From NCBI GenBank assembly GCA_019634145.1, contig JAHQVU010000029.1, positions 1-45,803 on the forward strand: DNA of 45,803 bases. The letters are read 5' to 3'. A program made the position numbers and the translations under genes. How positions within the stretch are numbered: the first letter of the stretch is position 1; each line of letters starts with the position of its first letter. Shown piece after piece: positions 1 to 8,347 of the stretch. Source of the stretch: Micavibrio sp. (lineage in GTDB: Bacteria > Pseudomonadota > Alphaproteobacteria > Micavibrionales > Micavibrionaceae). The notes beneath the pieces were generated by a model. It did not search any database. It had not been told where the DNA came from and saw nothing but the letters and a program-made list of their open reading frames with translations.

Positions 1-476
1 CCATAAAGCGTGTGCAGCATCGCATGACCGGTTCGGTCGGCTGCCGCGCATGTGCGCTGGGCTGTGCCCTTACCGAAATGGGTGGTCATCCCGCCGAATG
101 CGCGTTGGTAAATCTTGCCCGCTGCTGTACGGCTGAACGGCACGCCATAGTGCTCAAGCTCGATAATCGCAGGGATCGCCTCGCGGCACATATATTCAAT
201 CGCGTCTTGGTCACCGAGCCAGTCAGAGCCTTTGACCGTGTCATACATATGGAACTGCCAGCTATCCTCCCCCATATTGCCAAGCGCCGCCGAAATCCCG
301 CCTTGCGCCGCAACAGTGTGTGAGCGCGTCGGGAACACTTTCGAGATCAATGCGGTCTTTAAGCCTTTTTCAGCACATCCAAAACCGGCGCGAAGTCCCG
401 CACCGCCTGCGCCGACGACAACTACGTCGAACTCGTGATCGATAATTTCGTAAGATGGAGTAGCTTTATCAGCCAT
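1..476 (-). CDS. sdhA: Succinate dehydrogenase flavoprotein subunit, N-terminal part
   Basis: This is the catalytic FAD subunit of complex II, which oxidises succinate to fumarate on the cytoplasmic side of the inner membrane. Only about the first 158 residues are present; the gene runs off the left edge. An FAD-binding glycine-rich motif ([11 protein letters not shown], residues 21-31) is followed by the SHTVAAQGG segment, whose His53 is the covalent FAD attachment site in this family. The start at 476 is supported by AAGGA eight bases upstream. It lies 11 bases after sdhD in the order sdhC-sdhD-sdhA; sdhB is expected beyond the edge. Identity is certain; only the truncation limits it. Confidence 0.96.
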   Translation of the reverse strand, partial: MADKATPSYEIIDHEFDVVVVGAGGAGLRAGFGCAEKGLKTALISKVFPTRSHTVAAQGGISAALGNMGEDSWQFHMYDTVKGSDWLGDQDAIEYMCREAIPAIIELEHYGVPFSRTAAGKIYQRAFGGMTTHFGKGTAQRTCAAADRTGHAMLHTLY

Positions 477-487
477 GATCTAAATCC

Positions 488-883
488 TTATAATGCAATC
501 TTTAAAATCGAGAAAATACAGGCGATCGCAATCGCACCGAAAAACAACTTCAGGCCAATCAGTTTGAAAATCTTGAAGGCTTCGCAATGAATATAGTCTT
601 CAATGACAACCTGCAAACCCAATACAGCGTGATAAAATATAGAAATGACCAGTAAGATCATCAAAACGGCATTCACAGGCTGAGCCAACCATGCGGTAAA
701 AGTGGCGTAATCCGCATTGTGATATTGAACAACATTCCATACAAACCATAAAACCAGCGGGATATTTGCAATCGCTGTAATGCGTTGTTTCATCCAGTGA
801 TCACTACCATGACCAGCGGCGCCAAGTCCGCGCGCGCGCGCCAGAGGGGTTTTCATGCCTTCATTTTCCCATTTCAATTTCAT
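488..883 (-). CDS. sdhD: Succinate dehydrogenase membrane anchor subunit SdhD
   Basis: This is one of two membrane anchors that hold SdhAB and help bind heme b and ubiquinone. The 131 residues include the family signature S-x-H-W-x-x-QR-x-T-A (GSDHWMKQRITA, around residues 26-37) and three hydrophobic segments near residues 40-51, 66-87 and 108-129. The histidine in the second helix (FYHAVLGLQ) is the likely heme ligand. The start at 883 has an AAGGAG site eight bases upstream and follows the sdhC stop directly with no gap, so translation is probably coupled. An in-frame Met at residue 10 is a less well supported start. Confidence 0.94.
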   Translation of the reverse strand: MKLKWENEGMKTPLARARGLGAAGHGSDHWMKQRITAIANIPLVLWFVWNVVQYHNADYATFTAWLAQPVNAVLMILLVISIFYHAVLGLQVVIEDYIHCEAFKIFKLIGLKLFFGAIAIACIFSILKIAL

Positions 884-1348
884 CTATTCGGCTCCTTGTA
901 CATCAAGTTGCGCCAGAGTTTGCGTCTCAGCGGGTTTATCTTCTGGGAATTTTGAGTAAAGCGCAACGCCCCATGCCAAAGCCGTCAGTAGTAAAGTGCC
1001 CGCCAAAACGGCATAGCCCGCGCGATAAGCATTTTCAATTTTGAATAAACGCCCCGTATCCCAGAACAGGTGGCGAATGCCGTTGCATAAATGGTAAAAA
1101 AGTGCAACTGACCAACCAAAGATCAGGAATGTCCCGAAACCACTGCGCATAAAGCCCGATACGGCTTCGTAGGCATCCTCTCCGGTTGCAGCCGCCACAA
1201 GCCAGATCGTGACGAGAAGTGTGCCGATAGACAAAGCAACCCCACAGGCGCGGTGTGTAATCGACAAAACAGAGGTCATTTGCGGCTTGTATACCTGCAA
1301 ATGTGGTGAGAGGGGGCGTTGTTTCTTTTCACCCGTTTGACTGGTCAT
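884..1348 (-). CDS. sdhC: Succinate dehydrogenase cytochrome b556 subunit SdhC
   Basis: This is the second membrane anchor of complex II. The family opening RPLSPHLQVYKPQMTSVLSI is followed by the THR motif used in quinone and heme binding, and the third region holds HLCNGIRHLFWD with the candidate heme histidine. Three transmembrane segments are visible. Two in-frame ATGs exist, at 1354 and 1348. The AAAGGG ribosome site sits only two bases from the first but eight from the second, so I take 1348 (154 residues). It heads the sdh operon. Its upstream space, about 40 bases, also holds the asd terminator. Confidence 0.93.
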   Translation of the reverse strand: MTSQTGEKKQRPLSPHLQVYKPQMTSVLSITHRACGVALSIGTLLVTIWLVAAATGEDAYEAVSGFMRSGFGTFLIFGWSVALFYHLCNGIRHLFWDTGRLFKIENAYRAGYAVLAGTLLLTALAWGVALYSKFPEDKPAETQTLAQLDVQGAE

Positions 1349-1394
1349 GTTCATATCCCTTTGAAAGTAGTGCTTTTGAAATACCTAAAAACAC

Positions 1395-1434
1395 AAAAAA
1401 GCTCAAGACATTAATCATATAATGTCTTGAGCTT
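1395..1434 (-). terminator. Rho-independent terminator of asd
   Basis: A perfect 15-bp stem (1399-1413 with 1420-1434) encloses a six-base loop. On the minus strand it is followed by a run of T (complement of the A run at 1395-1400). It lies 39 bases past the asd stop and directly before sdhC, so it insulates sdhCDA from asd transcription. Confidence 0.9.
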
Positions 1435-1472
1435 ATTTCAATGCGTATTCGGGTATTTTCTAAAAATAACTA

Positions 1473-2492
1473 TTAGCTTCTTAATTTGCCTTCTTTGATC
1501 AAAAGCTCGGCGATCTGAACGGTATTAAGCGCCGCACCTTTGCGAAGGTTATCCGCCACGCACCAGAAATTCAGCCCGTTTTCAACTGTGATATCCTCGC
1601 GTATGCGTGAAATATAGACATCATCTTCGCCCTGAACTTCATTTGGCGTTACAAATTCCAGATCTTCTTGTTCCAGATCAACAACGGTTACGCCCGGCGC
1701 AGAGCGCAATATATCCTTCGCTTCAATAGCGCTGATCTCGTTTTCAAGCTCGACATTGACCATCTCCGCATGGCCGATAAAGACCGGAATGCGAACGCAA
1801 TTCGCGCAGACTTTAATTTTAGGATCGAGGATTTTCTTCGTCTCGACCATCATCTTCCACTCTTCCTTGGTCATACCGTCATCCATAAACACATCGATTT
1901 GCGGAATGGCATTAAAGGCAATTTGCTTCGGATAGACATTCGGCATCGGTGTTTGGTTGGCATAGATACCTTTTGTCTGATTGAACAGCTCGTCCATTGC
2001 ATTCTTGCCTGTACCTGATACGGATTGATAGGTCGAAACCACAACGCGCTTGATTTTTGCCACATCATGCAGGGGTTTCAACGCCACAACCATTTGTATG
2101 GTCGAACAGTTCGGGTTGGCGATAATGCCTTTTTTAATATCATTGATAGCTTCCGGATTTACCTCCGGTACGACCAATGGTACATCGGGATCCATGCGCC
2201 AGTGGGATGTATTATCAATCACAATCGCGCCAGCGGCTGCGGCCTTGGGTGAATATTCAGCCGAAACTTTCCCCCCCGGTGAGGACAGCACAATATCAAC
2301 GTCGCTAAAATCAAAAGTCGCAAGATCACGCACCTTAAGGTCGTGGTCGCCATAAGATACTTCTTTACCCACTGAACGTGAGGAGGCCAGCGCGATTACT
2401 TCATCGGCTGGAAAATTACGTTCGTCCAGAATTTTGAGGATTTCGTGCCCGACATTACCGGTGGCGCCGACAACTGCAACTTTATATCCCAT
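1473..2492 (-). CDS. asd: Aspartate-semialdehyde dehydrogenase
   Basis: This enzyme makes aspartate semialdehyde from aspartyl phosphate with NADPH, the branch step to lysine/diaminopimelate, threonine and methionine. At 339 residues it has the usual length. Visible features are the N-terminal dinucleotide fold (VVGATGNVGHEIL, residues 7-19), the catalytic cysteine in NPNCSTIQMV (about residue 129) and the STYQSVSGTG segment. The start has AGGAAGAG seven bases upstream. It is a single gene ending at a strong terminator and divergent from the histidine kinase across about 190 bases. Threonine synthase lies elsewhere in the window, but no operon link is seen. Confidence 0.96.
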   Translation of the reverse strand: MGYKVAVVGATGNVGHEILKILDERNFPADEVIALASSRSVGKEVSYGDHDLKVRDLATFDFSDVDIVLSSPGGKVSAEYSPKAAAAGAIVIDNTSHWRMDPDVPLVVPEVNPEAINDIKKGIIANPNCSTIQMVVALKPLHDVAKIKRVVVSTYQSVSGTGKNAMDELFNQTKGIYANQTPMPNVYPKQIAFNAIPQIDVFMDDGMTKEEWKMMVETKKILDPKIKVCANCVRIPVFIGHAEMVNVELENEISAIEAKDILRSAPGVTVVDLEQEDLEFVTPNEVQGEDDVYISRIREDITVENGLNFWCVADNLRKGAALNTVQIAELLIKEGKLRS

Positions 2493-2685
2493 TCTAATCT
2501 CTTCCTTTTTCTCTTTAAGGGCGTTGCTTCGCCCTTTAGATGTTTCTAATATGCTTCATCGCTTGCGCTTTCTTAAAAAGAAAAATTAAGCGATTATTTT
2601 TCCTTCAAGCCTTATAGCTGTTTAACTTGAGGGGTTTCATTGGTATGATAGGTTTGTCTTTATTGCAAGAAAATTTGAAAATTAC

Positions 2686-4665
2686 ATGGATCAGAGCAAC
2701 ACAATACGCGAATTAGAGCAGAAAGTCGCAGAGGCCGACGCGCTCGCGCAGATGAAGTCCAATTTTCTTGCGATGATCAGCCACGAAATACGCACTCCTA
2801 TGCAATCGATTTTCGGCCTTCTCGAGTTGATCGCTGATGAAAAACCAGATGAAAAAATTGCTGAAATGGTCAAAACCGCGCAAGGCTCGGCCAGTGGTTT
2901 GCTTGAAATCCTCGATGATGTTCTGGATTTTGCAAAAATGGATGCTGACAAGATGGAGCTGGATCAGTTCGAAGTTCCTGTGCGCCTTCTTGTGCGCGGC
3001 CTTTTGGAGGCTTTGGCCGTTAAGGTTCACGGCATTGATGTCGAGCTGATTGATGATATTGATAAGGATGTGCCATTCGTTATTGAGGGTGACCCTAAAC
3101 GCTTGCGCCAGATCATTATGAATTTGTGCGGCAATGCGATGAAATTTACAAACAAAGGTACAGTGACCGTCAAAGTCAGCACGAATGTCAAGCACATCAC
3201 TGTCCCTGAAAACGGTGTTGCCCTGCGCTTTGAGGTGATTGATACGGGGATCGGCATGAGCAAAGAAGTGTGCGATCGCCTGTTCAAAGCTTTTGTTCAA
3301 GCGGATAGCTCGACGCAGCGCAAATATGGCGGTACGGGCCTTGGGCTATCAATCTCCAAAAAGCTCGTCGAGCTTATGAAGGGCCAGATCGGCGTGGACA
3401 GCGAGGAGGGAAAAGGCTCTTGCTTCTGGTTTGAAATTCCGACCCGTGCGGTGGATGAAAAATCGTCCGCACAAAACCTTCCGAAGCTGGATGGTATATC
3501 TGTCCTATCGGTTGAAGATCACCCGCAAGGGGCAAAGGAAATCGTGAATTCCCTACGCTCTATGGGTGCGAATGTCGAGAGCTGCCCGACCTATAAGGAG
3601 GGTCTGAATCTTATGCGCCGCCGCCCCTTTGATGTGGCGGTTATCGATCAGGGATTGCCCGATGGATTGGGGCTGGATCTGATCAAGGAAATCATGAATG
3701 AGCGCCCCAATACTGGCTTGATCATGTATACAGTGCGCGATGATGTCGGCCTGTCACACAGCTTAACCGCGCTGGGCGTGACATATCTTACGAAACCCGC
3801 CAGCCGGATCGGGCTGGGCGAAGCGGTGTTTGATGCCTCCAGCAAATCCGCAATCGCGGGAATAGATGGCCCATCGCGCCTTTTGATCGCCGAGGATAAC
3901 CCCAGCATTCAAGATATTTTGAAACGCCAGATCAAAAAAATGGACATTGATGTTGATTTTGTCGATGACGGCGAACAAGCTTATGCGGCCATTCAAACAG
4001 GCAATTATGGGCTTGTATTGACCGATTTGCATATGCCCGAACTCGACGGTTATGGCCTTGTTAAGCGCATCAGGGATGAAGAGCAAGGCACGGATAAACA
4101 TTTCCCGATCATCGTCTTTACCGCCGATGTTCAAATGGCACAGCGCGAAACCTATCTTAAGCACGGGTTCGATGAGTGTTTTTTAAAGCCTGTGTCATTA
4201 GGGCAATTCAAGCGCCTCCTTATACGATGGGGGCTGTATAGCGAAGAAGAATGCAAAGGCGAAAAGCCAGCAGAAACGAAAGAACAAGCGACAGGGGATG
4301 ATGCGCCGGTTATCGACCGTCAGGCTATGATCAGGCAGCTCGGCGCATTCGATGAAACAGCGCTGGAAATGCTTAATATGTTCGTAGAGTTCACGCAGCC
4401 TGAAATTGACACGATGCTGGAGATGCAAAAAGCGAATAATTTGCACCAGCTCTCGGAAATCGGTCATTCCTTGAAAGGATCAGCGCTTTCGGCGGGGTGT
4501 ACGCATCTGGGTCAGGCTGCATCTGATCTACAAGATGGTGCTGCCGACGGCAAGCCCGTTGACCATATCATCGAGAAAATCGTGTCCGAATTGGAGCGTG
4601 TGAAAATCGAAGTAGATAGATTGAACCGCGAAGGTATAAAAAGCGCAAATATAAAGGCGGATTAA
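2686..4665 (+). CDS. Cytoplasmic hybrid histidine kinase (HisKA-HATPase-REC-REC-Hpt)
   Basis: This is a phosphorelay kinase with no membrane segment and no recognisable sensor domain. A short coiled-coil start (residues 5-25) leads to HisKA with His33 in SHEIRTP, then HATPase_c with N box (NLCGN, 146-150), G1 (DTGIGM, 186-191) and G2 (GGTGLGLSI, 215-223). Two receiver domains follow: REC1 (about 270-380, Asp321, Lys370) and REC2 (about 397-515, Asp447, Lys501). A C-terminal Hpt domain carries His594 in GHSLKGSA. All key residues look intact, so the full His-Asp-His-Asp relay could run inside one protein. The ribosome site is weak. The PycTM-like gene begins 3 nt downstream, suggesting one transcript. 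The cognate output regulator is not evident. Confidence 0.93.
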   Translation: MDQSNTIRELEQKVAEADALAQMKSNFLAMISHEIRTPMQSIFGLLELIADEKPDEKIAEMVKTAQGSASGLLEILDDVLDFAKMDADKMELDQFEVPVRLLVRGLLEALAVKVHGIDVELIDDIDKDVPFVIEGDPKRLRQIIMNLCGNAMKFTNKGTVTVKVSTNVKHITVPENGVALRFEVIDTGIGMSKEVCDRLFKAFVQADSSTQRKYGGTGLGLSISKKLVELMKGQIGVDSEEGKGSCFWFEIPTRAVDEKSSAQNLPKLDGISVLSVEDHPQGAKEIVNSLRSMGANVESCPTYKEGLNLMRRRPFDVAVIDQGLPDGLGLDLIKEIMNERPNTGLIMYTVRDDVGLSHSLTALGVTYLTKPASRIGLGEAVFDASSKSAIAGIDGPSRLLIAEDNPSIQDILKRQIKKMDIDVDFVDDGEQAYAAIQTGNYGLVLTDLHMPELDGYGLVKRIRDEEQGTDKHFPIIVFTADVQMAQRETYLKHGFDECFLKPVSLGQFKRLLIRWGLYSEEECKGEKPAETKEQATGDDAPVIDRQAMIRQLGAFDETALEMLNMFVEFTQPEIDTMLEMQKANNLHQLSEIGHSLKGSALSAGCTHLGQAASDLQDGAADGKPVDHIIEKIVSELERVKIEVDRLNREGIKSANIKAD

Positions 4666-4668
4666 AAG

Positions 4669-5184
4669 ATGAGTGACAATCCTGATAAAACAAAGTGGCA
4701 GGCGTTGATGCGCGGTCAGGTTATTTCTTCAACCGGCCTAAAATTCTCGCGCCTTGTGCAACTGGTTGATCAAAAAGCGCAAGTGATGATCTTGCTTAAT
4801 TCTATTCTGATCCCGGTATGTATCCGCGGATTTTACGATCCGGTCTATCACTGGCCTGCGATTATCTCTATTGTCACCTCATGTATCAGCATTCTGAGCG
4901 CGATTATCTGTATCTACCCAAAGCGTAAGATGCGCAAACCCGGCACGCTCGAGATGAATTACCTGCACTTTAATGATATCGGCCACATGAAGCGTGATGA
5001 TTTTATGAGCCAATTCATGCCGATGTTTAATGACAGTGAAAAACTGGCCGAACTGGCGGTCAAAGATCTGCATGATATCGCCCGCAACTCACTGATCCCG
5101 AAATATGTCTGGATCAAGCTGTCCTATGGGGTGTTCTTTTTCGGGAATATTATAGCCATCGCGACGATGACGGTTTTGTTTTAG
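4669..5184 (+). CDS. Membrane protein resembling Pycsar effector (PycTM/DUF5706)
   Basis: The 171 residues show an N-terminal helix ending in the D-x-K-A motif (Asp34, Lys36, Ala37), immediately followed by a first membrane segment (39-54) with Asn44. A second segment spans 63-83. A soluble stretch (95-148) contains LHFNDIGHMKRDDF and a conserved-looking IPKYVWIK, and a last segment spans 151-171. This order (DxKA, two helices, a YF/HF-G/D-I patch, a KYxWLK-type stretch, final helix) matches what I know of the PycTM family, whose members perforate membranes on binding cyclic pyrimidines. No cyclase gene is adjacent. Instead it follows the hybrid kinase by 3 nt. Family assignment is by eye; role here is unknown and may be signalling rather than immunity. 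Confidence 0.65.
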   Translation: MSDNPDKTKWQALMRGQVISSTGLKFSRLVQLVDQKAQVMILLNSILIPVCIRGFYDPVYHWPAIISIVTSCISILSAIICIYPKRKMRKPGTLEMNYLHFNDIGHMKRDDFMSQFMPMFNDSEKLAELAVKDLHDIARNSLIPKYVWIKLSYGVFFFGNIIAIATMTVLF

Positions 5185-5912
5185 AGATCAGAAGCGCCGC
5201 AACTTGTATCAATGTTATCATCGGCATGCGGGCCGGTGCCTTGATTGACCATCCAGATGCGCAGACAGGTATCACCATCTTCGCATACAACGCCCGTCAC
5301 TGCAGGGGTGCTTAAATCGACATCACTTCCGCTGGCTACGATAACATCGGCTTCACAGGTCGAATAGTTGCTGTCGATTTTATCCAGCGCCGCCGCAAGG
5401 AACGCATCTGATTTTTCGGTTGAAATCCAGAAAAAGACACCGTTTGTATCGTTGTAATATTTCCACGGCTTGAAGAGGTCTGGCGGTGGTGGCATGAATT
5501 TGCCCGATGATCCGCCGAAGATCTTTTGGTGATGATTGGCTGTCCCGTCATTGTGACCCGGACAACGGATATCGCCAACGGTAATGTCGGAGGCGCGATC
5601 GCCTGCATCGAGATATGTTGAATTCGGATAGATCGGAAAACGACTATTGGCGCCGGCATGTGTCGCCAAGACGCCAGCATCACCATTGCTGTATTTAAGC
5701 ACGCATTCTTGAATAGCGCTACGGATCGTATCGGTTTGACCCTGCAGCGCCGCAACCGAGCGGAACGAGCTTTGTGAAGATGTCTGCTGCGACGAGGGCT
5801 GCATAAAGCTGAAGGTCAGCGCCGCCAGCAAAGCAATCGCGATCAGGATATAAACAAGCGCGCTACCCTTTTCAGACGCGCGCTTGGATTTATTTTTAGT
5901 GAACAATGTCAT
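5181..5912 (-). CDS. Pilin-like protein 1
   Basis: A 243-residue bitopic protein with a basic start, then EKGSALVYILIAIALLAALT (residues 14-33), a prepilin-like hydrophobic helix. If processed after Gly16, Ser would be residue 1 and position 5 would be Tyr, not the Glu conserved in canonical pilins. The remainder is a soluble Asp/Ser/Gly-rich domain with several cysteines, including CEDGDTCLRIWMVN near the end, that could form disulfides. It is last in the pilus-type operon and its start overlaps the stop of pilin-like protein 2 by one base. Its own stop overlaps the end of the convergent PycTM-like gene. It could be a minor pilin or pseudopilin; no database family is recognised. Confidence 0.7.
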   Translation of the reverse strand: MTLFTKNKSKRASEKGSALVYILIAIALLAALTFSFMQPSSQQTSSQSSFRSVAALQGQTDTIRSAIQECVLKYSNGDAGVLATHAGANSRFPIYPNSTYLDAGDRASDITVGDIRCPGHNDGTANHHQKIFGGSSGKFMPPPPDLFKPWKYYNDTNGVFFWISTEKSDAFLAAALDKIDSNYSTCEADVIVASGSDVDLSTPAVTGVVCEDGDTCLRIWMVNQGTGPHADDNIDTSCGASDL

Positions 5913-6643
5913 TATTTCTCAATAAGTACGTGATAGTAGATAAATGTGTTCGGAGTTGTGCTTGAATCGATCATGCATCCAAATGGTTGACCTGCCAGAT
6001 CTGCAGCATCAGTATCACCGATATCTTCGCCATCAATATCCTCCATTGAAACGCCATTTCCGTCAACATCGGCATCTGCGATATTATCAGCATATGACGC
6101 ATCTGTGAAATCATTTGTGACATCTATGGAGGCTATATCCAAGCCCATCTCCTCATTAATGCGCTCGCATATACCTCTTGTGATACCTGGTAAGAATGCG
6201 ATTACATCATTACCGCCACTACCGTTCGTGCCCACATTTACAATCTCGAAAAGACGGTTAAAAAACCACTGGCCGGGTTGACCATCGGCCATGACATCGG
6301 CCGGGGCTTCTGCATATGTGGCACCGCCGCCATCGGGATGAAATACACAATTCGCAGAGTTTGCAGTACAGTCATCACCAAAATCTACCGGATAATCAAA
6401 TTGTAATTCCTCATCTACAGCACCATTTGAAACCATCATGCGTAATATGCTCGTTCTGACAGATGCAGGATATTGTGTTAAGGATGCCGAATTAACCAAG
6501 TTTGTTTCATTATTCGTATCACCGCCACCCGATCTGGAGCTCTGCGTCACCGCGTAGGATAGAGCCGCAAAGAGCGCGACCGCAATCAGAATAAGGAACA
6601 AGACGTTACCGCTTTCATTTTGTCTCATCTCGTTTTTGTTCAT
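5912..6643 (-). CDS. Pilin-like protein 2
   Basis: A 243-residue protein with the same architecture as its neighbour: a short polar start, ESGNVLFLILIAVALFAALS, then a soluble domain. A cut after Gly would leave Asn at position 1 and Leu at position 5. The soluble part contains GICERINEEMG, which resembles QICNLINEKID in the distant pilin-like protein at 40963-41661, so these two are probably closer paralogues. The C-terminus carries a single Cys followed by TFIYYHVLIEK. AGGA precedes the start. It is the seventh gene of the operon read from the response regulator at 15032. Whether it is the major subunit cannot be told from sequence alone. Confidence 0.7.
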   Translation of the reverse strand: MNKNEMRQNESGNVLFLILIAVALFAALSYAVTQSSRSGGGDTNNETNLVNSASLTQYPASVRTSILRMMVSNGAVDEELQFDYPVDFGDDCTANSANCVFHPDGGGATYAEAPADVMADGQPGQWFFNRLFEIVNVGTNGSGGNDVIAFLPGITRGICERINEEMGLDIASIDVTNDFTDASYADNIADADVDGNGVSMEDIDGEDIGDTDAADLAGQPFGCMIDSSTTPNTFIYYHVLIEK

Positions 6644-6686
6644 GTTTTCTATCCTATCTTTCTTTACCTAGTTAAAATTTATTATA

Positions 6687-7238
6687 TCATCCAGACTGAC
6701 TGACTGAAACCTTATTTATCTTCAAAGAGGCGGAAAGTGGGCTTTTTTGACACTCTCTACCCACACACATCGTGTCAATATTCACGCGCCATCCAGAGCC
6801 GCCATTCTGGATATGGCCGATCGCCTCGCGAAATTGCCCGAACGCCGCTGTACTTTTTGCAGTGACCAGCACGCTCGCGCCACTGGCTTTAATCTCTAAC
6901 CCTCTATAGATGGGACTGATTTTATCAATAAATTCCCGAACCTCATTGGCATCAATAGCCACATTGGCAATGGTCGGCACATTTGGCTTTAGGGCTTGCG
7001 CCTCTTGAATTTCGTTACGGATTTCAGTCAATTGCTGCAGCTGAAGCGTGGTAAAAAGCCCCAAGGCCGCCGCCCCGCCCCAAATACAAGCCGCGACAAG
7101 CAATATTGTTTTATTGGTGTTGTGCGGCAGTTTTTCCAGAAATGCGTTAAGGTCCTCAGTCGCTTGCGCGGACGTGAACTTTTTAAGGCTTCTCCAGTCG
7201 AAGTTTTTTAATTTTTGTTCTGCTTTTTTAAAATCCAC
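6687..7238 (-). CDS. Bitopic inner-membrane protein, possible PilO-type pilus assembly component
   Basis: This 183-residue protein starts with GTG. A charged cytoplasmic part (1-43) is followed by one membrane segment (44-64), a heptad-like stretch (about 65-85) and a compact periplasmic domain (about 95-183) with beta-alpha-beta-like spacing and two cysteines in CVGREC. Single-pass topology, coiled coil and small ferredoxin-like periplasmic domain fit PilO/GspM-type alignment proteins, but no sequence signature confirms it. It sits between the 325-residue bitopic protein (112 AT-rich bases upstream) and the pilin-like genes, where such a component is expected. Confidence 0.5.
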   Translation of the reverse strand: MDFKKAEQKLKNFDWRSLKKFTSAQATEDLNAFLEKLPHNTNKTILLVAACIWGGAAALGLFTTLQLQQLTEIRNEIQEAQALKPNVPTIANVAIDANEVREFIDKISPIYRGLEIKASGASVLVTAKSTAAFGQFREAIGHIQNGGSGWRVNIDTMCVGRECQKSPLSASLKINKVSVSQSG

Positions 7239-7350
7239 AATTGATCCAAATATAAATAGAGTGGTTTAAAATTAAATTATAATTTATTTTAAATGATAGA
7301 GGTTAACAGAATTTTAAAGTTTTATTTTAAAAAAATCCACTAATATACGC

Positions 7351-8328
7351 CTATCGGTTTCCCTTCACTCGAATTCTATTATCTTTCTCTTCATTATTAT
7401 CATCGACTTGCACCGAAAACCTCTGCTGTACGGGCTGAACGAATGCAGGGGGGATTAGTGCCTCCCATTGCGCTCTGTTGCCGCTGACCTCATAGCGCAC
7501 CAAAGTCCCGTCGAGCTTCGACAGCCCATCGAGAATTTCCTGAATTCGTACCATGTGTTTGATCGTGTCACTCTGCATGGCGTTATAGGCATTGACCATC
7601 AATGTGTTGGCGGCCTCATTGGTTTGCAGCTTTACACTCGCCAGATCACGGTTGATCATATTTACGGCAACATAGCTATAGAGAAGAACAAGCGCGGAAA
7701 TTAATGCGACGAACATACCCGATAAAACTAGCATGCGCGCAGTCGCACGGCTTAGCTTTTCGGTTTTCAATTGTCGGTTACGCCATAGCACGATGTCGGC
7801 CACTTCAGGATTAATGGTCACAAAGTTTGCGTCCATGCTCTGGACGCGCGGCAAAATTGTCCTGGATGCACCGAGGAAAACCTGCATGCGCCCTGTCTCC
7901 GGATCCCATCTAAGGGCGGAGGCCAGACCTTCTTGCTCGTAGAGGTAGACCGTTTCTTTATCCCAATATTCACTATTGCCTGGAAGAGCCGTGGCCAGTG
8001 GACACCAGCTATCGGGATATGAGGCGAGCTCTTCGGATGGACAGGCCAGATACCAAATGCGCTTTTCATCTATAGAATAGGTAAAATGGATTTTTTCGGT
8101 GCCACAGGCCTGCGAGGCAGCGTTCCAAACTGCTTCTTCTTCTGTACCCGGGATGTGCGGGATAACCCCGCCGACCAGCTCATGCGGTAGATGAGGAATT
8201 AAATTGCGGTTAAACTCCTTTGCCTCGCCAGAGACATAATCCGCCAAGCCCGGGGACGGACGTGAGGCGGCATTAGCAGGTTTAGCTGCTTCGGCCCCTA
8301 TATTTTTATCCTTTTTATTCCCGAACAT
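7351..8328 (-). CDS. Bitopic membrane protein of the pilus operon, possible PilN/GspL-like component
   Basis: A 325-residue protein with a large cytoplasmic N-terminal region (1-195) containing four cysteines, one membrane helix (198-221), a coiled-coil-like stretch (225-270) and a short periplasmic end. This topology resembles fused PilM/PilN or GspL proteins that connect the assembly ATPase to the periplasmic alignment complex. I do not see an actin-like PilM nucleotide motif, so the assignment rests on topology and gene position. AAGGGA lies 10 bases before the start, and the GspF-type gene ends 19 bases upstream, so both are in one transcript. Confidence 0.5.
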   Translation of the reverse strand: MFGNKKDKNIGAEAAKPANAASRPSPGLADYVSGEAKEFNRNLIPHLPHELVGGVIPHIPGTEEEAVWNAASQACGTEKIHFTYSIDEKRIWYLACPSEELASYPDSWCPLATALPGNSEYWDKETVYLYEQEGLASALRWDPETGRMQVFLGASRTILPRVQSMDANFVTINPEVADIVLWRNRQLKTEKLSRATARMLVLSGMFVALISALVLLYSYVAVNMINRDLASVKLQTNEAANTLMVNAYNAMQSDTIKHMVRIQEILDGLSKLDGTLVRYEVSGNRAQWEALIPPAFVQPVQQRFSVQVDDNNEEKDNRIRVKGNR

Positions 8329-8347
8329 TTAATATATTCCCTTTTGT

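Noticed and set aside
2713-3300. Long minus-strand ORF (195 codons) opposite the histidine kinase
   Set aside because: It is the antisense shadow of the kinase, whose motifs are all intact on the plus strand.
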